Positions 46,401-57,779 of a DNA stretch of 64,000 nucleotides are shown piece after piece. Positions within the stretch are counted from its first letter, which is position 1, and each line of letters begins with the position of its first letter. The notes under the pieces were generated by a model. The model searched no databases and was not told the DNA's origin. It was given only the letters and a program-made list of their open reading frames with translations. Origin of the DNA: Balanoglossus misakiensis (Eukaryota > Hemichordata); NCBI GenBank assembly GCA_040954595.2, contig CM082594.2, positions 9,796,001 to 9,860,000 on the forward strand, in the 5' to 3' direction. Both the position numbers and the translations under genes were made by a program.

Positions 46401-47892
46401 TGTAAGCATATGTAATTTGATTCATATGTTGTTACTCTTGTAAGATTGAAGAAAACATATTAGGCCTAAAGCCAAAAACCAGTCTTTGCAGCATTCATAT
46501 AAAGTACACCCCATACTTTGTTTAACCATGTTCATATTTTTTCTTTGACAGTGAAATATTGGTTTTGATCAGCAGTATAATTCCAATTGTAGCGATTTAT
46601 CAGTTGGCTGATGCCATAGGGGTGAGTTGACATTTTGGCTGGCGACATCTGTTTCACTACAGCTAGTTTAGCAAATTATCTGTCATCGCCATTGTTAGTG
46701 TTACATATTCAGCTATGTTTTGAACCCCATGCGAGGGAAATGTGCCAGAGAACTAATGGTGGATACATTGTTTCTCTCAAAAGATGGCATGCATAGGTGT
46801 CCTCCAAGGTTGTGGTCTTCAAAAGATTGGAGCTGTGGTCACTTTTATCTCATTTTATGTGATAGCCATACCTGCTATATTTCCACTGGTATTGAAATAT
46901 GACATGAGTATACAAGGTACAGTATCTTATGATTAGTTGGTTGCTTTTCTGGCTAGCTGGTATGATGACTTACTGATTTGGAATGTCAAATATATTTGAT
47001 TCATTTGTCAATGTTATTAATATGTGGCATTGAATCTTGTCATTTTACCAGGTGTTTGGATTCCCTTGACTGTTGGATTAGTTTTCAAGGCAGTTGCTTT
47101 GGTTATTTGTGTATCGAGGCTGAATTGGCAAAGACAGGCTGAAAATGTAAGACACTATATCCCTAGTTCTTAAAACCAAACCACACTGAGGGTTATGGAT
47201 AAAAAAGCACACATTCGACAAGCGGAACAAACTGCGGTTGACCTCAAACCCTCTCCCAAAATCAACAGTACAGTTTCAAAGTGTGAAAATGCTGTGAAGA
47301 ATATCTACAATCACCCCACAAGATTACATTATGTTGGCATTGACAATATTCTCTACTGTTGATTTTTTACTATTTTAAACAGGCTCAGAAGCGAACGGCA
47401 GTGGACATTGTTCCAAACGACAGTGAAGAGGCAACCTCCATGGCACTGCTAAACAGTGCAAAGGCTTCTATAAATGACACGCCAAGCCAGCCCCATACAG
47501 AGAGAAAAACCAGTAGCATATCAGACGATGCAGTGACAGCTCCTATTGCCCATCTAGCACATGATGGAGACATATCTGTCCTCAGCGACAAGGGGAAAGG
47601 TTATTCTGACGTCACTAATCAATATGGCTACAAGGAACTGCACAAATCAACTACAAATTCTGAGCAACTTTCTCAGGAAAGCACTAGACACCAATTGCCT
47701 CTCAATGTTGTTTTGAGGCGAAGACTGTTCATGCTGCTCGTTATGTTAATGATACTCCTTGCCAGTGTGTTGCTTTATTTGTTTCTGGAAATTCCTCCCC
47801 CGCTACCTGATTCAGAGCACTGTCTGAATACCAACTGGACATTGGTTGATGATGGTAACACAACATTATGCAATACTACACTGTATATGTGA
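43450..47892 (+). CDS. SLC47-like: MATE multidrug and toxin extrusion transporter (640 aa, 15 exons)
   Basis: Proton-coupled exporter of organic cations in the plasma membrane. Exons: 43450-43593, 43756-43857, 43987-44055, 44215-44363, 44596-44638, 44866-45008, 45148-45245, 45358-45471, 45685-45752, 45961-46069, 46243-46318, 46552-46621, 46784-46916, 47052-47146, 47383-47892. Landmarks: LAWPT at the start of TM1, GTKELAAGTLALS and GSACDTLFSQAYG in the N-lobe, LEMWAWEIG, IRIGNSLGA and GVLQGCGLQKIGA in the C-lobe. Twelve core helices are followed by a polar Ser/Thr-rich linker of about 100 residues, then a final hydrophobic helix (about residues 581-602), as in animal MATEs. Of the four Glu known to matter in human MATE1 (273, 278, 300, 389), the first two are kept (276, 281), the third position is Tyr303 and the fourth Asp392. 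Confidence 0.95.
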
Positions 47893-50051
47893 AAACAACT
47901 CAACTTCATTTACTGTCAGTGACTGAAGGTCATGTGAGCCTACAGCAACCGTTTTTCTTTATACAACTTTATCATGTCCAGTAAAAATACTAAATGAATA
48001 TTTTAATTGACGCCATGTGTCGCCTGTCATCTAAATAAATTCGTATCTCCCAAATTAGCCATGATGCAATTTACCAGACACAATGCTTTCTATGTACAAA
48101 CAACACCATCCTAAAATCATACTGTCGACACATATCTGATCGGACGATGAATGCCTAAAAGAACACTGAAATATAGCTCTCAAATCACCGCAAAAGAAGG
48201 CGATACAAAAGCCCGAGGTAACGTGTTGCGCTGACCTGCGTTAACAGATCCCGTGAGGAGTACGGTGCCCAGAGCTCAACACGCCCCCCAAACTCTCGTT
48301 GCCTCTTTTGCACACAATACAACGGTTCTCAACGAACAACATTCATCGACAAAACTTGACCACTGCATCACGGCGGTCGGAACTCGTCTTGACGAAGATA
48401 TCTGCCCACATCGAGCTGCTAAGGTGAACACATCTTAGATCTCGCGATCGGTGACCCGGGACTGGCTATCCGGTAGGGATAAAACAGAAAAGTTTCACGA
48501 GTCGAAACTTGAGGTTCCTTCCTCAACAGATATTCCCTCCAAAAAACGCACGGTAGCCAGGCTAACCACGTGACCCAGAACGCACTTCTGATTGGTGTAG
48601 AACTCACCAGGGGGAGATAGGGAAACCCCTCTATCCGTAGCTTGTCAAGCCCAATAACGGTCACCACGGCAACACCACCACGCAAGTGAAGCCACACAAA
48701 ATCACCATGCAGAATAATATTAGTAAAATCACTTGGAATGACAATTCCCTAACAATATATTTGGTGTTTTTTATTCAAACAGGCCTATGGAGATTTCTGA
48801 GAACTTTCTTCCTTACTATCACGTCGCGCCCGTCCTTGCACGCCCTGCTATTGTCTTCTGCGACCAGGCCTGTCGTGCTCGTACTCTTAGCCATGATGAT
48901 AGCCTTTTATTTTGTAAATCATTAACTGAGAATTATTATACAAGGTTCAATTACCGCTATCCTTAGATCGACTAGTACGGTCGGCTTCAGGCGAGATACA
49001 AATAGGTGTTTAGTTGTCTGGTTAGACGCCTAACAACAACTGGACATAAAGCTGAGTCATATATACAAAATGAAGACCTATCAAGTTGAATAAACTTCAT
49101 ATTGGTGCAAGGTAGGATATACAGGTTAATACCAAATGTCGTTCGATGACGGATTTCACATGTCCGTTTTGTTGACATTGATAACTGTACCATCACGGTG
49201 GCTGTCTGTTCATATCTTAATCGCCTATAAGAAAAGGACAATTTCAGTCGCTTAGACAAACTTCAAGCCTACAACTTGGTTTGCATCAAGCACCCGTGCG
49301 CAGTTTTGTGTGACACTTGTTCTGGCACCAGTAATATGTGCATGTACATACTGTATATCCATTAAACAAACACATAGCTCCAATGTGGTATGATCTAATT
49401 AGTAACGTTTTACTGAGATGAATGACAGGGATTCCTCGTTGATTCCGTGACAGAGTGACTGTATTTAAGCATTAGTTATAGGGTATGTAGAGGAAATATT
49501 TCCATTTCGAATGAGTAGGCCTATAACTCCAGTGAAATGCCTAAGTCAATATCAAATTGCGAACAGTGTGTGTCATCGTTATATGATGTATACCAGTATC
49601 TCCTCCATATCGTCAAAGCATCGCACCTTCAAGTCACAAGATGATTAACTAATATGCAAATGTACAAAACAGCAAAAACTGGACAGGATTATCTTCTGCT
49701 CTGGACCTGAGAGATCCTGCGTCGGTTGTTACGTCACTGATTCTGTAATGTCACGTGTATCAGTCAGGTGTAACGCATGCATCCGTTCAACGCACTTTTA
49801 CAAAATGGTGATCACCAGTAATTTTCTCCAGGTCCATTATGACTAACCTGCGTAACCAATGCCCGAATATATTCATTTCCTTTCAATGAGTCCATTATTC
49901 TGTTCTCATGGATGGACTCTGTTATCTGACTGCCTTTCTTTTCTTTTTTATAGGAATTGCAATATGGACCAAAAGTAAATACTTTACCCAGTATTTTCAA
50001 AGCTGTTCTTAAACAAAAACCCAGAAGAAAACTTTCGACACACAAACAAAA
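47893..50051. other. Intergenic; MATE 3' UTR and upstream of first PPxY gene
   Basis: AATAAA at 48034-48039, 142 bases after the MATE stop, is the likely poly(A) signal. The rest holds no recognised exon. An AG acceptor near 49952 (CTTTTTTATAG) may begin the 5' part of the exon containing the start of the first PPxY gene. Confidence 0.5.
48034..48039 (+). terminator. Poly(A) signal AATAAA, MATE gene
   Basis: Canonical hexamer 142 bases downstream of the stop codon. Confidence 0.65.
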
Positions 50052-50692
50052 ATGGAGGAGGAGAGGACAGAGCGCCGCCCCGTATTTCTGGTTCGTGGAC
50101 ACCAGTTTTTCCCGCGAAGTAACATTGCACTTTGTGTATCATGCATATGTATGGTGATTCTCTTCGCCATATTTGCCGTTTTGACAGTCTTCTTTCCAAT
50201 CGTTGGTTGGATGCTGGCTTTCCCGCTGGTTTTTATGTTTCTGGTCATCCTCCGCCACATATCAGCCTGCATCGCCGGGGAAGGAGTCGGGCCAAGCCGG
50301 GCGACACTGGAAAGGAATAGGCGACCGAACGAACCCGAACCAGCCCCTGATCTACCGCCCTCCTATGACGATGCACTGACAAATCAGCCGACTGAACACA
50401 TTCTGAATATTGGGCGAGAAAACGGAGCACAATCTACAACGATAACGTAAGTATTTATTAGTATTCACTCAAAACACGTCAAGTCAAACTGAAAGTCTAG
50501 TCTGGTGTTTACATACATGCATCGTATGGCCTTTTCGTGACCATGGACTTTGTTTTCTTTCCATACAGTGGTGGATATTGTAATGAGAGCTTCGAACCCG
50601 AACCAGACGAAACACCTCCACCGAGTTACGAAGAAGCCATCCGACTTAAAGAACTCCAAGAACTTGAACTTGCAAGAAACCGAACGTCGTAG
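50052..50692 (+). CDS. Two-TM PPxY membrane protein, copy A (172 aa, 2 exons)
   Basis: Unrecognised family; first of three related genes in this window. Exons are 50052-50446 and 50569-50692, joined in phase 2. A short charged N-terminus (residues 1-22) precedes two hydrophobic helices at about 24-48 and 50-68. A polar C-terminal tail holds two PPxY motifs: PPSY at 102-105 (followed by DDAL) and PPSY at 149-152 (followed by EEAI), the second in the short last exon. PPxY binds WW domains, notably of NEDD4-type ubiquitin ligases, so the protein is probably a membrane adaptor or a ubiquitination target; this is inference from the motif. Exon 1 is exactly the same length (395 bases) as exon 1 of copy D. 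AATAAA follows at 50910. Confidence 0.85.
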
Positions 50693-53080
50693 ATACCACC
50701 CAATTGAGGCATAAGGACCCGGATGACGTGGTTATTTACCCTATTTGCTGAGATATCACCAACAGGATTAATTTTTGACGCGATGTTTTGATGAAGGAAT
50801 TTGCAATATCATTTACAAGCGCCTGGATTTGTGAAAATTATGAAACTTGCAAAATGATAAGAGACAGGGGCTTTTTTTAAATATGGAACAATATCTTAGT
50901 TTATGTATGAATAAATTGATTTTATATTATAAAACATGCTTATGCATTATGTGATTAGAGCTGTATATATGTAAATGAGTTTAGTGGAAATACGGGCGGT
51001 TGAAGATCACAGTCAGTAAAGTACAAAAAGCCAATATTAAAGTCAGCGTTTTCACCACATTAAGCAGAAAGACTGCTCATCGATTTGGGACAAGGACATT
51101 TTGTTTCCCCGCACAAACATGTCAAAGGAAACGCTCATTGTTGACAAAACTGCCGTTAAAAATGACCCATGGCCTTTTATGCAAAGTTTGCTTAGTGGCA
51201 TTTGACACGCCCGCGTATTTCCAAAGACATATAAATTATCATGATTGGGTCGCAGTCCATGCATGTACTATGTACACGCAGTAGGCCTTGGCTTATACAC
51301 GCTGAAACTATGTTCTACCGCATATGACCATGCTTCTCCCGGCGTAAATGCAAAAATCTGGACTGTTTGGTCTCCGGAAGGGTGTACATCAACGCGTTTT
51401 CATTCATATTGTTACGAATGACATATGAATGAATCGAACTCAATATACAGTGACCTTGACACGTGACCCTGACGAGGTCCAGGGACAAGTATACTACTTT
51501 TCACGCTATTGACGTTAAATCGCCATTGCGAAGACATTCTCGATATACCCACAAACTGAAGACAGAAATCTCATCGTCCTGGTGGAAAATCACAAGCATA
51601 CTTCTTGGTTGAGCAAATGGTATGATTTACTTTTTTTTCAAATTTACACATTTTCACAACCGAACGCGGTTTTAGTTCGGAAACCAAGATGACGTTTCTT
51701 TCCAAACCAACCGTCACTTTTCCTTCCAGTGAACAATATTCTGCCACCTTCCAGGGTCATAACACTATTTTATGCCATCAACATGAACATGTTTTTATTG
51801 GCTGTATACCATTGTCTCATTGTCAAAATTTCTCTGGCTGAGCTTCAATTCTAACTTGGTGACGTGCCAATAATTTACAACCCCTTCCACATATATCACA
51901 GGCACTTCAACATTTTCACTGACCTAAATTGTAGAGCTGCTCTAGATATATCGTCGATAAAAACAACGCTGTTTACAATGTGCCAGCGCCTGTTTCACGA
52001 CCAATCAACTACTAACACTGGCTAAGAATATACTTGTCAACATGTCAACATCAATTTGACATATATGATTGTTGTGTGTGTGTTTAAAGAGACCCGAATG
52101 TCGGACAGCTGCCCAGTTCTCGGAGTAAGAACACAAAAAGTCATTCTGCAACGTGTTTCTTGGCTAACAAAGCATTAGCAAGCAAGCGTGGGTGGGTGGC
52201 TGCACGACACAATAATTCATGAATATCGGAATAGAGAAGGTGGGTCATATATTCTGTTGGGGTAGTATGCATTCACTCAAAGAAAACGTGACGCAGTCTT
52301 TATTTTCATAAACAAACATGACCGTAACGCGTGCCAAATTCACCTTCGAATGCAACACCCAACAATACCAACCAGTAGGCCAATATTCACTGTGTCCTTG
52401 ATCGGGGATAGATCTCCATTGGGTTGAGGTGAATAGGGCAAGCTGTTTACATCGGAAACCAACTCAGCTGCGCGGGTAGGTTTTAATCATTATGGTATAG
52501 GACCTACTATTGTAGATCCATGTTTTGCTTCGATTAACTTCATTAAGGCATACCTCGTAGCTTTAATAGCGTGCCTGCACGTATGCGCATAACCACATGT
52601 CCCACTGTGTTTCATAAAAACCATAAAAATACCCATTATCTCTGGTAAACATCGTTGCAAGCCGACACTGATGTAAACACAAAATGCTCTCAATTGTAGT
52701 GTAATTTTACTCTTGGTGTAAGCTTGTGCCATACACAATGATAAAACGGACAATATTATATTTAGTCTATCTGATATTTTATAGATCCAACTTCGAAGTT
52801 GAGTTGGCCTTTGGTATTAAATTAGGTCATTACGTCTCGTTTAATATTTACAAATTACGGTAGGTGTGCTGTCACCCGTGATAAGATTTCGCCTCTGTAG
52901 TTTCATCACCCCGATTACGACGGATAGGTCGAGCATTTTGGCATAATCCGAAACAAAATGGCGAGTCATGAACTCGGGTGAGGTGAGGTGGGATAGACAG
53001 CTGGTTCCGGTTTATATTTCTGTCTCCAGGTCGCTTAAATGTTTCTTGTTCTCTTCACAGGTCTGTTCCTCTCACATAAG
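50693..53080. other. Intergenic, no gene recognised
   Basis: Contains the 3' UTR of PPxY copy A (AATAAA at 50910-50915) and the 5' region of the next gene. An acceptor CTTCACAG at 53053-53060 precedes the next start codon, so an upstream non-coding exon must lie to its left; I cannot fix it. Confidence 0.5.
50910..50915 (+). terminator. Poly(A) signal AATAAA, PPxY copy A
   Basis: Canonical hexamer 218 bases after the stop codon. Confidence 0.6.
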
Positions 53081-54546
53081 ATGGCGACAATGGAGAAACA
53101 GAAAGTGTATGACATCAACAAGTGGCTCAGTCAGATTCCCCAGGGTCGGACCGCACCCCCTGCCGATTCCCCAAGGGACACGAAGTCACGTGACGAGCGT
53201 ACAAGAAGAGATTCTCTGACAATCCCTCTTCAGTCAGAAATTGACGAGTACAAATATTATATCGTATCGACATTATTTTTTGGCGTGTTGCTATGTGTGA
53301 ATGGGTGCATTTTGACTCCGTTGGGATTTGTAAACTCTGCATACTGGTATTATTATCCGTTTAAAATATTTGGCCTGTTGTTCACGGCTCTCGGATTGTC
53401 TTTCCTGACTCTGTTTCTGCTCTTCTTCTGCAAGAGGAAGTCGATGATACAGCGACGACGGGAATACTCGCAAGGCTCGCCAGGTTTTGGCGGACCGGCG
53501 AGGTCTGAACGCTCCCCCGATGCGCAAGAACGCAACCGCTACAAATGGGGTGGCATCTACACCTTGGCGTTTGGGGCTCTGCTCATTTTGAACGGGTCCA
53601 TAGTAACGCCGCTCGGTGTGGCTGACAAGAACACTGCGGACACCGCAGATGATAATAAAGTTGAAGGTTTTGGCCCGGTGCTCATAGTGATCGGTCTTGT
53701 CTTCGTTGCCGTGTCGGCCTACCTCTTCCGTGGCATGAGGAAGATGTCTGTTGATAACTTAACTAACGCTGATTTCATTCCAACGAGCGATTTCAAAGTG
53801 GAATTGCTGGGAAATGTCGACAACGATGCGAAGACGGATAGTGACCAGAATTCGTGCATTTGGATGAAAATTGATCACAAAAAGGGTGTTCTGAACTATC
53901 GTAAGTGAAATTACATGTTTGCAAACTTTTAAATTTTTTCTCAAGTTGGTATAATTTATTAATGTTGACAGCTGAGCCTTAGTAATAAGTGGACTAAAGG
54001 TGAAACTTTTGATATCTCACACCACTATGTTTACCGTCACGTCCGTGATAAGTGGAAAACCCCGTCCCTTGCACTGAAACAGTAAACAAGTTGTTCAGCC
54101 ACGCATTCTGTGAGTGATCACAAGAAGAATATTGACTTATTGTTCAGTGCCTGTTGACCAGTCATATAATGGACTTTGGTTTTGTGCCAAATACGGCCGC
54201 TTTATATTGACACCGATTGGACACGCGTGACCATGACATCATGACTGTAGGTGTTCTATAAATACATTGCATAATAAGTAACTTCCCGTATACTGCGAAC
54301 ACCAAAGGTTAAATAGGGTCCCGACCCAACAAGTGAACTCCCAGTGTCCGGAAAATGCAAATTTGGAAACTGAACCATTGTGTGTACAAACAATCCCAGT
54401 CCAAAAATAACAACAAAGGCTGGCAAATATACAAAAATACATTATCATGCAATAAGATGACATTACCTGTCCAATACCAGATAACTTTTCATGCATTTTG
54501 ATTTGATTTGATTTCAGACTGCAGCAAACTTGAAAATGAACTTTGA
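53081..54546 (+). CDS. Four-TM protein with internal duplication (about 282 aa, 2 exons)
   Basis: Not firmly recognised. Exon 1 is 53081-53900; the start is the first ATG after an acceptor at 53060. Four hydrophobic helices lie at about residues 60-84, 94-116, 158-180 and 197-216, arranged as two repeats of a helix pair. Residues 67-83 and 164-180 are clearly the same unit: FG-x-LL-xx-NG-x-I-x-TPLG. A charged loop of about 40 residues joins the repeats, and both ends are polar, so both termini should be cytoplasmic. The two-repeat architecture is reminiscent of vertebrate TMEM171, but I claim no orthology. A strong donor (C/GTAAGT) follows 53900 and an in-frame acceptor at 54518 would add nine residues (HCSKLENEL) before TGA at 54544. 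Without splicing the protein ends at 53908 after two residues. It lies inside the PPxY cluster but has no PPxY motif itself. AATAAA is at 55137. Confidence 0.7.
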
Positions 54547-55603
54547 TAGTATCAACCGCAGAGCTTGAAGATAAGTAAGGATAAGTGGAGTGGTTCAACA
54601 TGGAGTGCTGTAGTGACTCGAGTTCCGAGTTGTTGTAAATTGCAATGGATCCGAGAAAAGACGTCGTCGTTTCTTCAGGTGGAGTGTGAGTTATGCGAGG
54701 TGTGCACTTGACTGTGATGTGTTGTGCGGTGTCGGAAACTTCACCTGATGTCTGGGTGGTTGGACAAAGCGGGGAGTTGCATGTTGTGTTGCTGTGAACA
54801 TCACTCGACAGTGGTGGCAATGAACGCTCACATATCAGAGTGTGAAATGGTTCTCTGCATGTCATACATATTGCGGAGTTCTCCAACTGACACTGTACAT
54901 TTACTGACTAACCAAATATCTTATTGACTGAGGAAAATTGCTGCAGTCTGGTTTGACTGTCAACCATAGTGACCTATCTATTGATTGAGAAATCTTATCG
55001 CTTTTGAAGGGTTTGGTCATTTGTAAAATGAATCCAATGTTTAGATTATATTAATCATTCCCGGGTTCTGAAAATTACTATCACCATCGCTGCTGATACC
55101 TTTTATAACCGACACACGTAATATAGTGACAAAACAATAAAGATTTTACATATATTTCAGTCGTACTTGTTTTCATGGTATCTATAACTGAACGCGACAC
55201 TTTGAATAATATTCAGTAAGCTCTTGTATACCCCAATACAAGTCCTTGCGGTATTATAACATTTCGTGGCGGCGATCAGCCTGACACTGTTCTCATTATT
55301 CCCGGTTATTGGCTGACTTATAATTGTTCTTTGCACTCGTTGTCATATGATCAGTAAACCAGACCTAGATTACGGTATACACTTCAGACAGGGTAGGGTT
55401 TGTTTTAGTATGCGTGGCCTTAATGGAAGGACGATCCTCTCTCTGTGACAATCCGACTGGATTATCCTCGACAAAGTGAGTTTCAAGTGTCTTCGTTGAT
55501 CACACCAGTACTCGTGTTTGATTCGTTTGTAGACTTTTAATTTACAGAGAGAACCACGGAAACGCGCATGATCGTACCTGCCAGGATGAGTTGAGTTCGT
55601 CTG
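54547..55603. other. 3' UTR and spacer
   Basis: An AATAAA at 55137-55142 could end the four-TM gene. No plus-strand exon is recognised. A minus-strand open frame of 215 codons (54239-54886) overlaps the left part; see findings. Confidence 0.45.
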
Positions 55604-56638
55604 ATGGATGTCCCAAATACACCCAACTACAGAGACCATGTCGTTGACGATTCAACAGCAGCACGAGCTTCGACAAACATTGACAATGGCGCGGACATGA
55701 ACACTCCAGACCTAGCAGGCCACATTTTGCATGTTCACACTGATGATGATCGGCTGGAAATCTCAGGAGAAAATACCCTAGCAGAAAGTAACGCGGCAAA
55801 TCACACAGCCGAAAATCGTGATATTCAAAGGGACGAGCACGAGAGTCGAGAAACACACGAAAATGGCGAAACTCGGGAGAATGAAACTAGGTGCCAGATT
55901 ACGGATATAAATGTAAAAGTGTGTTTCATATTACTTTGTCCGAGAATAGGACTGTTTGTGATGTTTCTCTGCCTGATTTTGGTGGTTGTGTTCACCACGA
56001 ATGACATCAGATACATTGTACTGGTCCTCATCCTAGCATTATTTTCTCTGCCCTATTTCATCTGCGTACTACCATGTCCGACGCTTAAAAACATTTCCCA
56101 ATCATGGAACTCGAATAGGCAATTGGGTGCAGACACGCACAATCAAGATGTTGCCATGGAGATTGACAGTGGCCCGCCGCCGAGTTACGAAAACTGGTAA
56201 GTTTGGCACCTATATCTCTGCGAGTCATTGACTCTCTATACTCGAGCTCAGAAGTCATGGACTCAGAGTTCATGGAGAATATGTCCGATTGAAATGTCAC
56301 CGCCTGAGAGCGCACTAGATGCCCCAAATAAGGCAGTCACGGATAAGGCATATATTTTCCACGCATGAAAAGTGCGATTTCTGTGAAAAGACAAAAGGAA
56401 CAGTAGGCATACTTTTTGTCAAACTGGATTCATAAATTTACTAAATGACGAGAAAAACAAAGAACACAGAGTTGTTTTAATATCGCAATATTTTTATTTT
56501 ATTCTATATAACTTTTCTTCTTTCAGCGTCTCCTACATAAACGAAGCATTCGATGAAGACAGCATTAGCAATGTGACCCCTCCACCTTCATATGAAGACT
56601 TCATCAGTAACCGTGTATACAGTTCGGGTGCTATTTAG
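55604..56638 (+). CDS. Two-TM PPxY membrane protein, copy C (234 aa, 2 exons)
   Basis: Second recognisable member of the PPxY cluster. Exons are 55604-56196 and 56527-56638, joined in phase 2 at TG/C, which makes Cys198. The N-terminal cytoplasmic region is longer than in the other copies (about 105 residues), acidic and rich in Asn, Glu, Thr and His. Two hydrophobic helices lie at about 113-130 and 136-157. PPSY motifs are at 192-195 and 217-220. Exon 2 begins CVSYINEAFDED and reads SNVTPPPSYED, nearly the same as copy D; this shows common descent. WW-domain binding, for example by NEDD4-type ligases, is the likely role of the tail; this is inferred from the motif. ATTAAA follows at 56797. 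Confidence 0.85.
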
Positions 56639-57779
56639 GACCGAATGAGAACTCGGGGTTCAAATATGTTTGTCTACCATAATTTATTATTTTATTGTAC
56701 ACTTTAACTGCACGATGGAAATTGCGGAGTACATGTATATCTATTATCAGTAAATTTCCTTTGAAGTAATTATTTGAATGTTCACATTTACATTTTATTA
56801 AAGTTCTGTGTATTAAATGCACCTTTTCTTGTTCTACTCCAGCATGCTAGTGTACCCAGTATTCCATTTACTTTTATGTTCCCCGTCAAAGTTTATAAAA
56901 ATGTACTCGCCCCTATACTTTTCATTTTAGTAAAACCATGATAGAAAAAATACAAAAAGTTCTATATCGTGGACCTTTAAAATCTGAAGCTACTGTTGAA
57001 TAGCATACGTGCTGAATTGGAGTACACAGGGTGAAATAAAACAGGTCAATTGATTGTCAATGTAAGGTAACATATTAATCTACGTAATGAAATGATTCGT
57101 TTATATAAAATCAGGCCACCCTCCCGCCGGGGACCATGTATTTAACTTCGTCAAAAAGTTGTATGTGCCTGCAAAGTGGGCGATTTTCGTGAATTCTTGC
57201 AAATGTGACGTTTCGTTCTAATTAAATTTGGCACCGGCAGAGACGCAGATGCCCTCCACAGTCACACGGGATACAGTCGAGATCTGTTTGTCAGTCAGTC
57301 AGCTGCGATAAGGTGAAGTGATTATTGGGTGAACTTTGACATCGTTTCATTGTATGACTTTGGGTGTCGCCGTCGCCTATCTCTCAACGACTATACCACT
57401 ACTGACGCGAGGCCTACTTGAACAACAACACTGTCAGGCTTACATGACCCAGGTGGTATTTAGTTAATATATTTTATCAACGTCGCATAGGTCTGCACGT
57501 ATTTCTTGAGTTGATCACCATTTGGCATTAACAGTCATCGGAACTAAGAAATGGAGTCAAACAAGTTACAGGTAAAACCATGATAGTGCAGTGACAAAAA
57601 ACCTGACCTTTTGGATATATATGCTACTGGTTTGGAAACTATTTATTCTGACCACCGGACCGAGCAAAGAAATATATGGTGACCAGGTGACAAGGTTCTG
57701 CCAAGACCAAAACATAGACCATTCATAATGCTTCTAAACATCGTTTCTGGAAGAATTCAGAAATCGTCTGGAGGATAAA
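56639..57779. other. Intergenic between PPxY copies C and D
   Basis: Holds the 3' UTR of copy C (ATTAAA at 56797-56802) and the 5' region of copy D. No additional exon is recognised. Confidence 0.5.

Noticed and set aside
50009-50450. Antisense open frames over PPxY copy A
   Set aside because: They mirror the sense exon and lack any signature.
53039-53080. Upstream ATG for the four-TM gene
   Set aside because: It overlaps the acceptor CTCTTCACAG ending at 53060, so this ATG lies in an intron; the start at 53081 is preferred.
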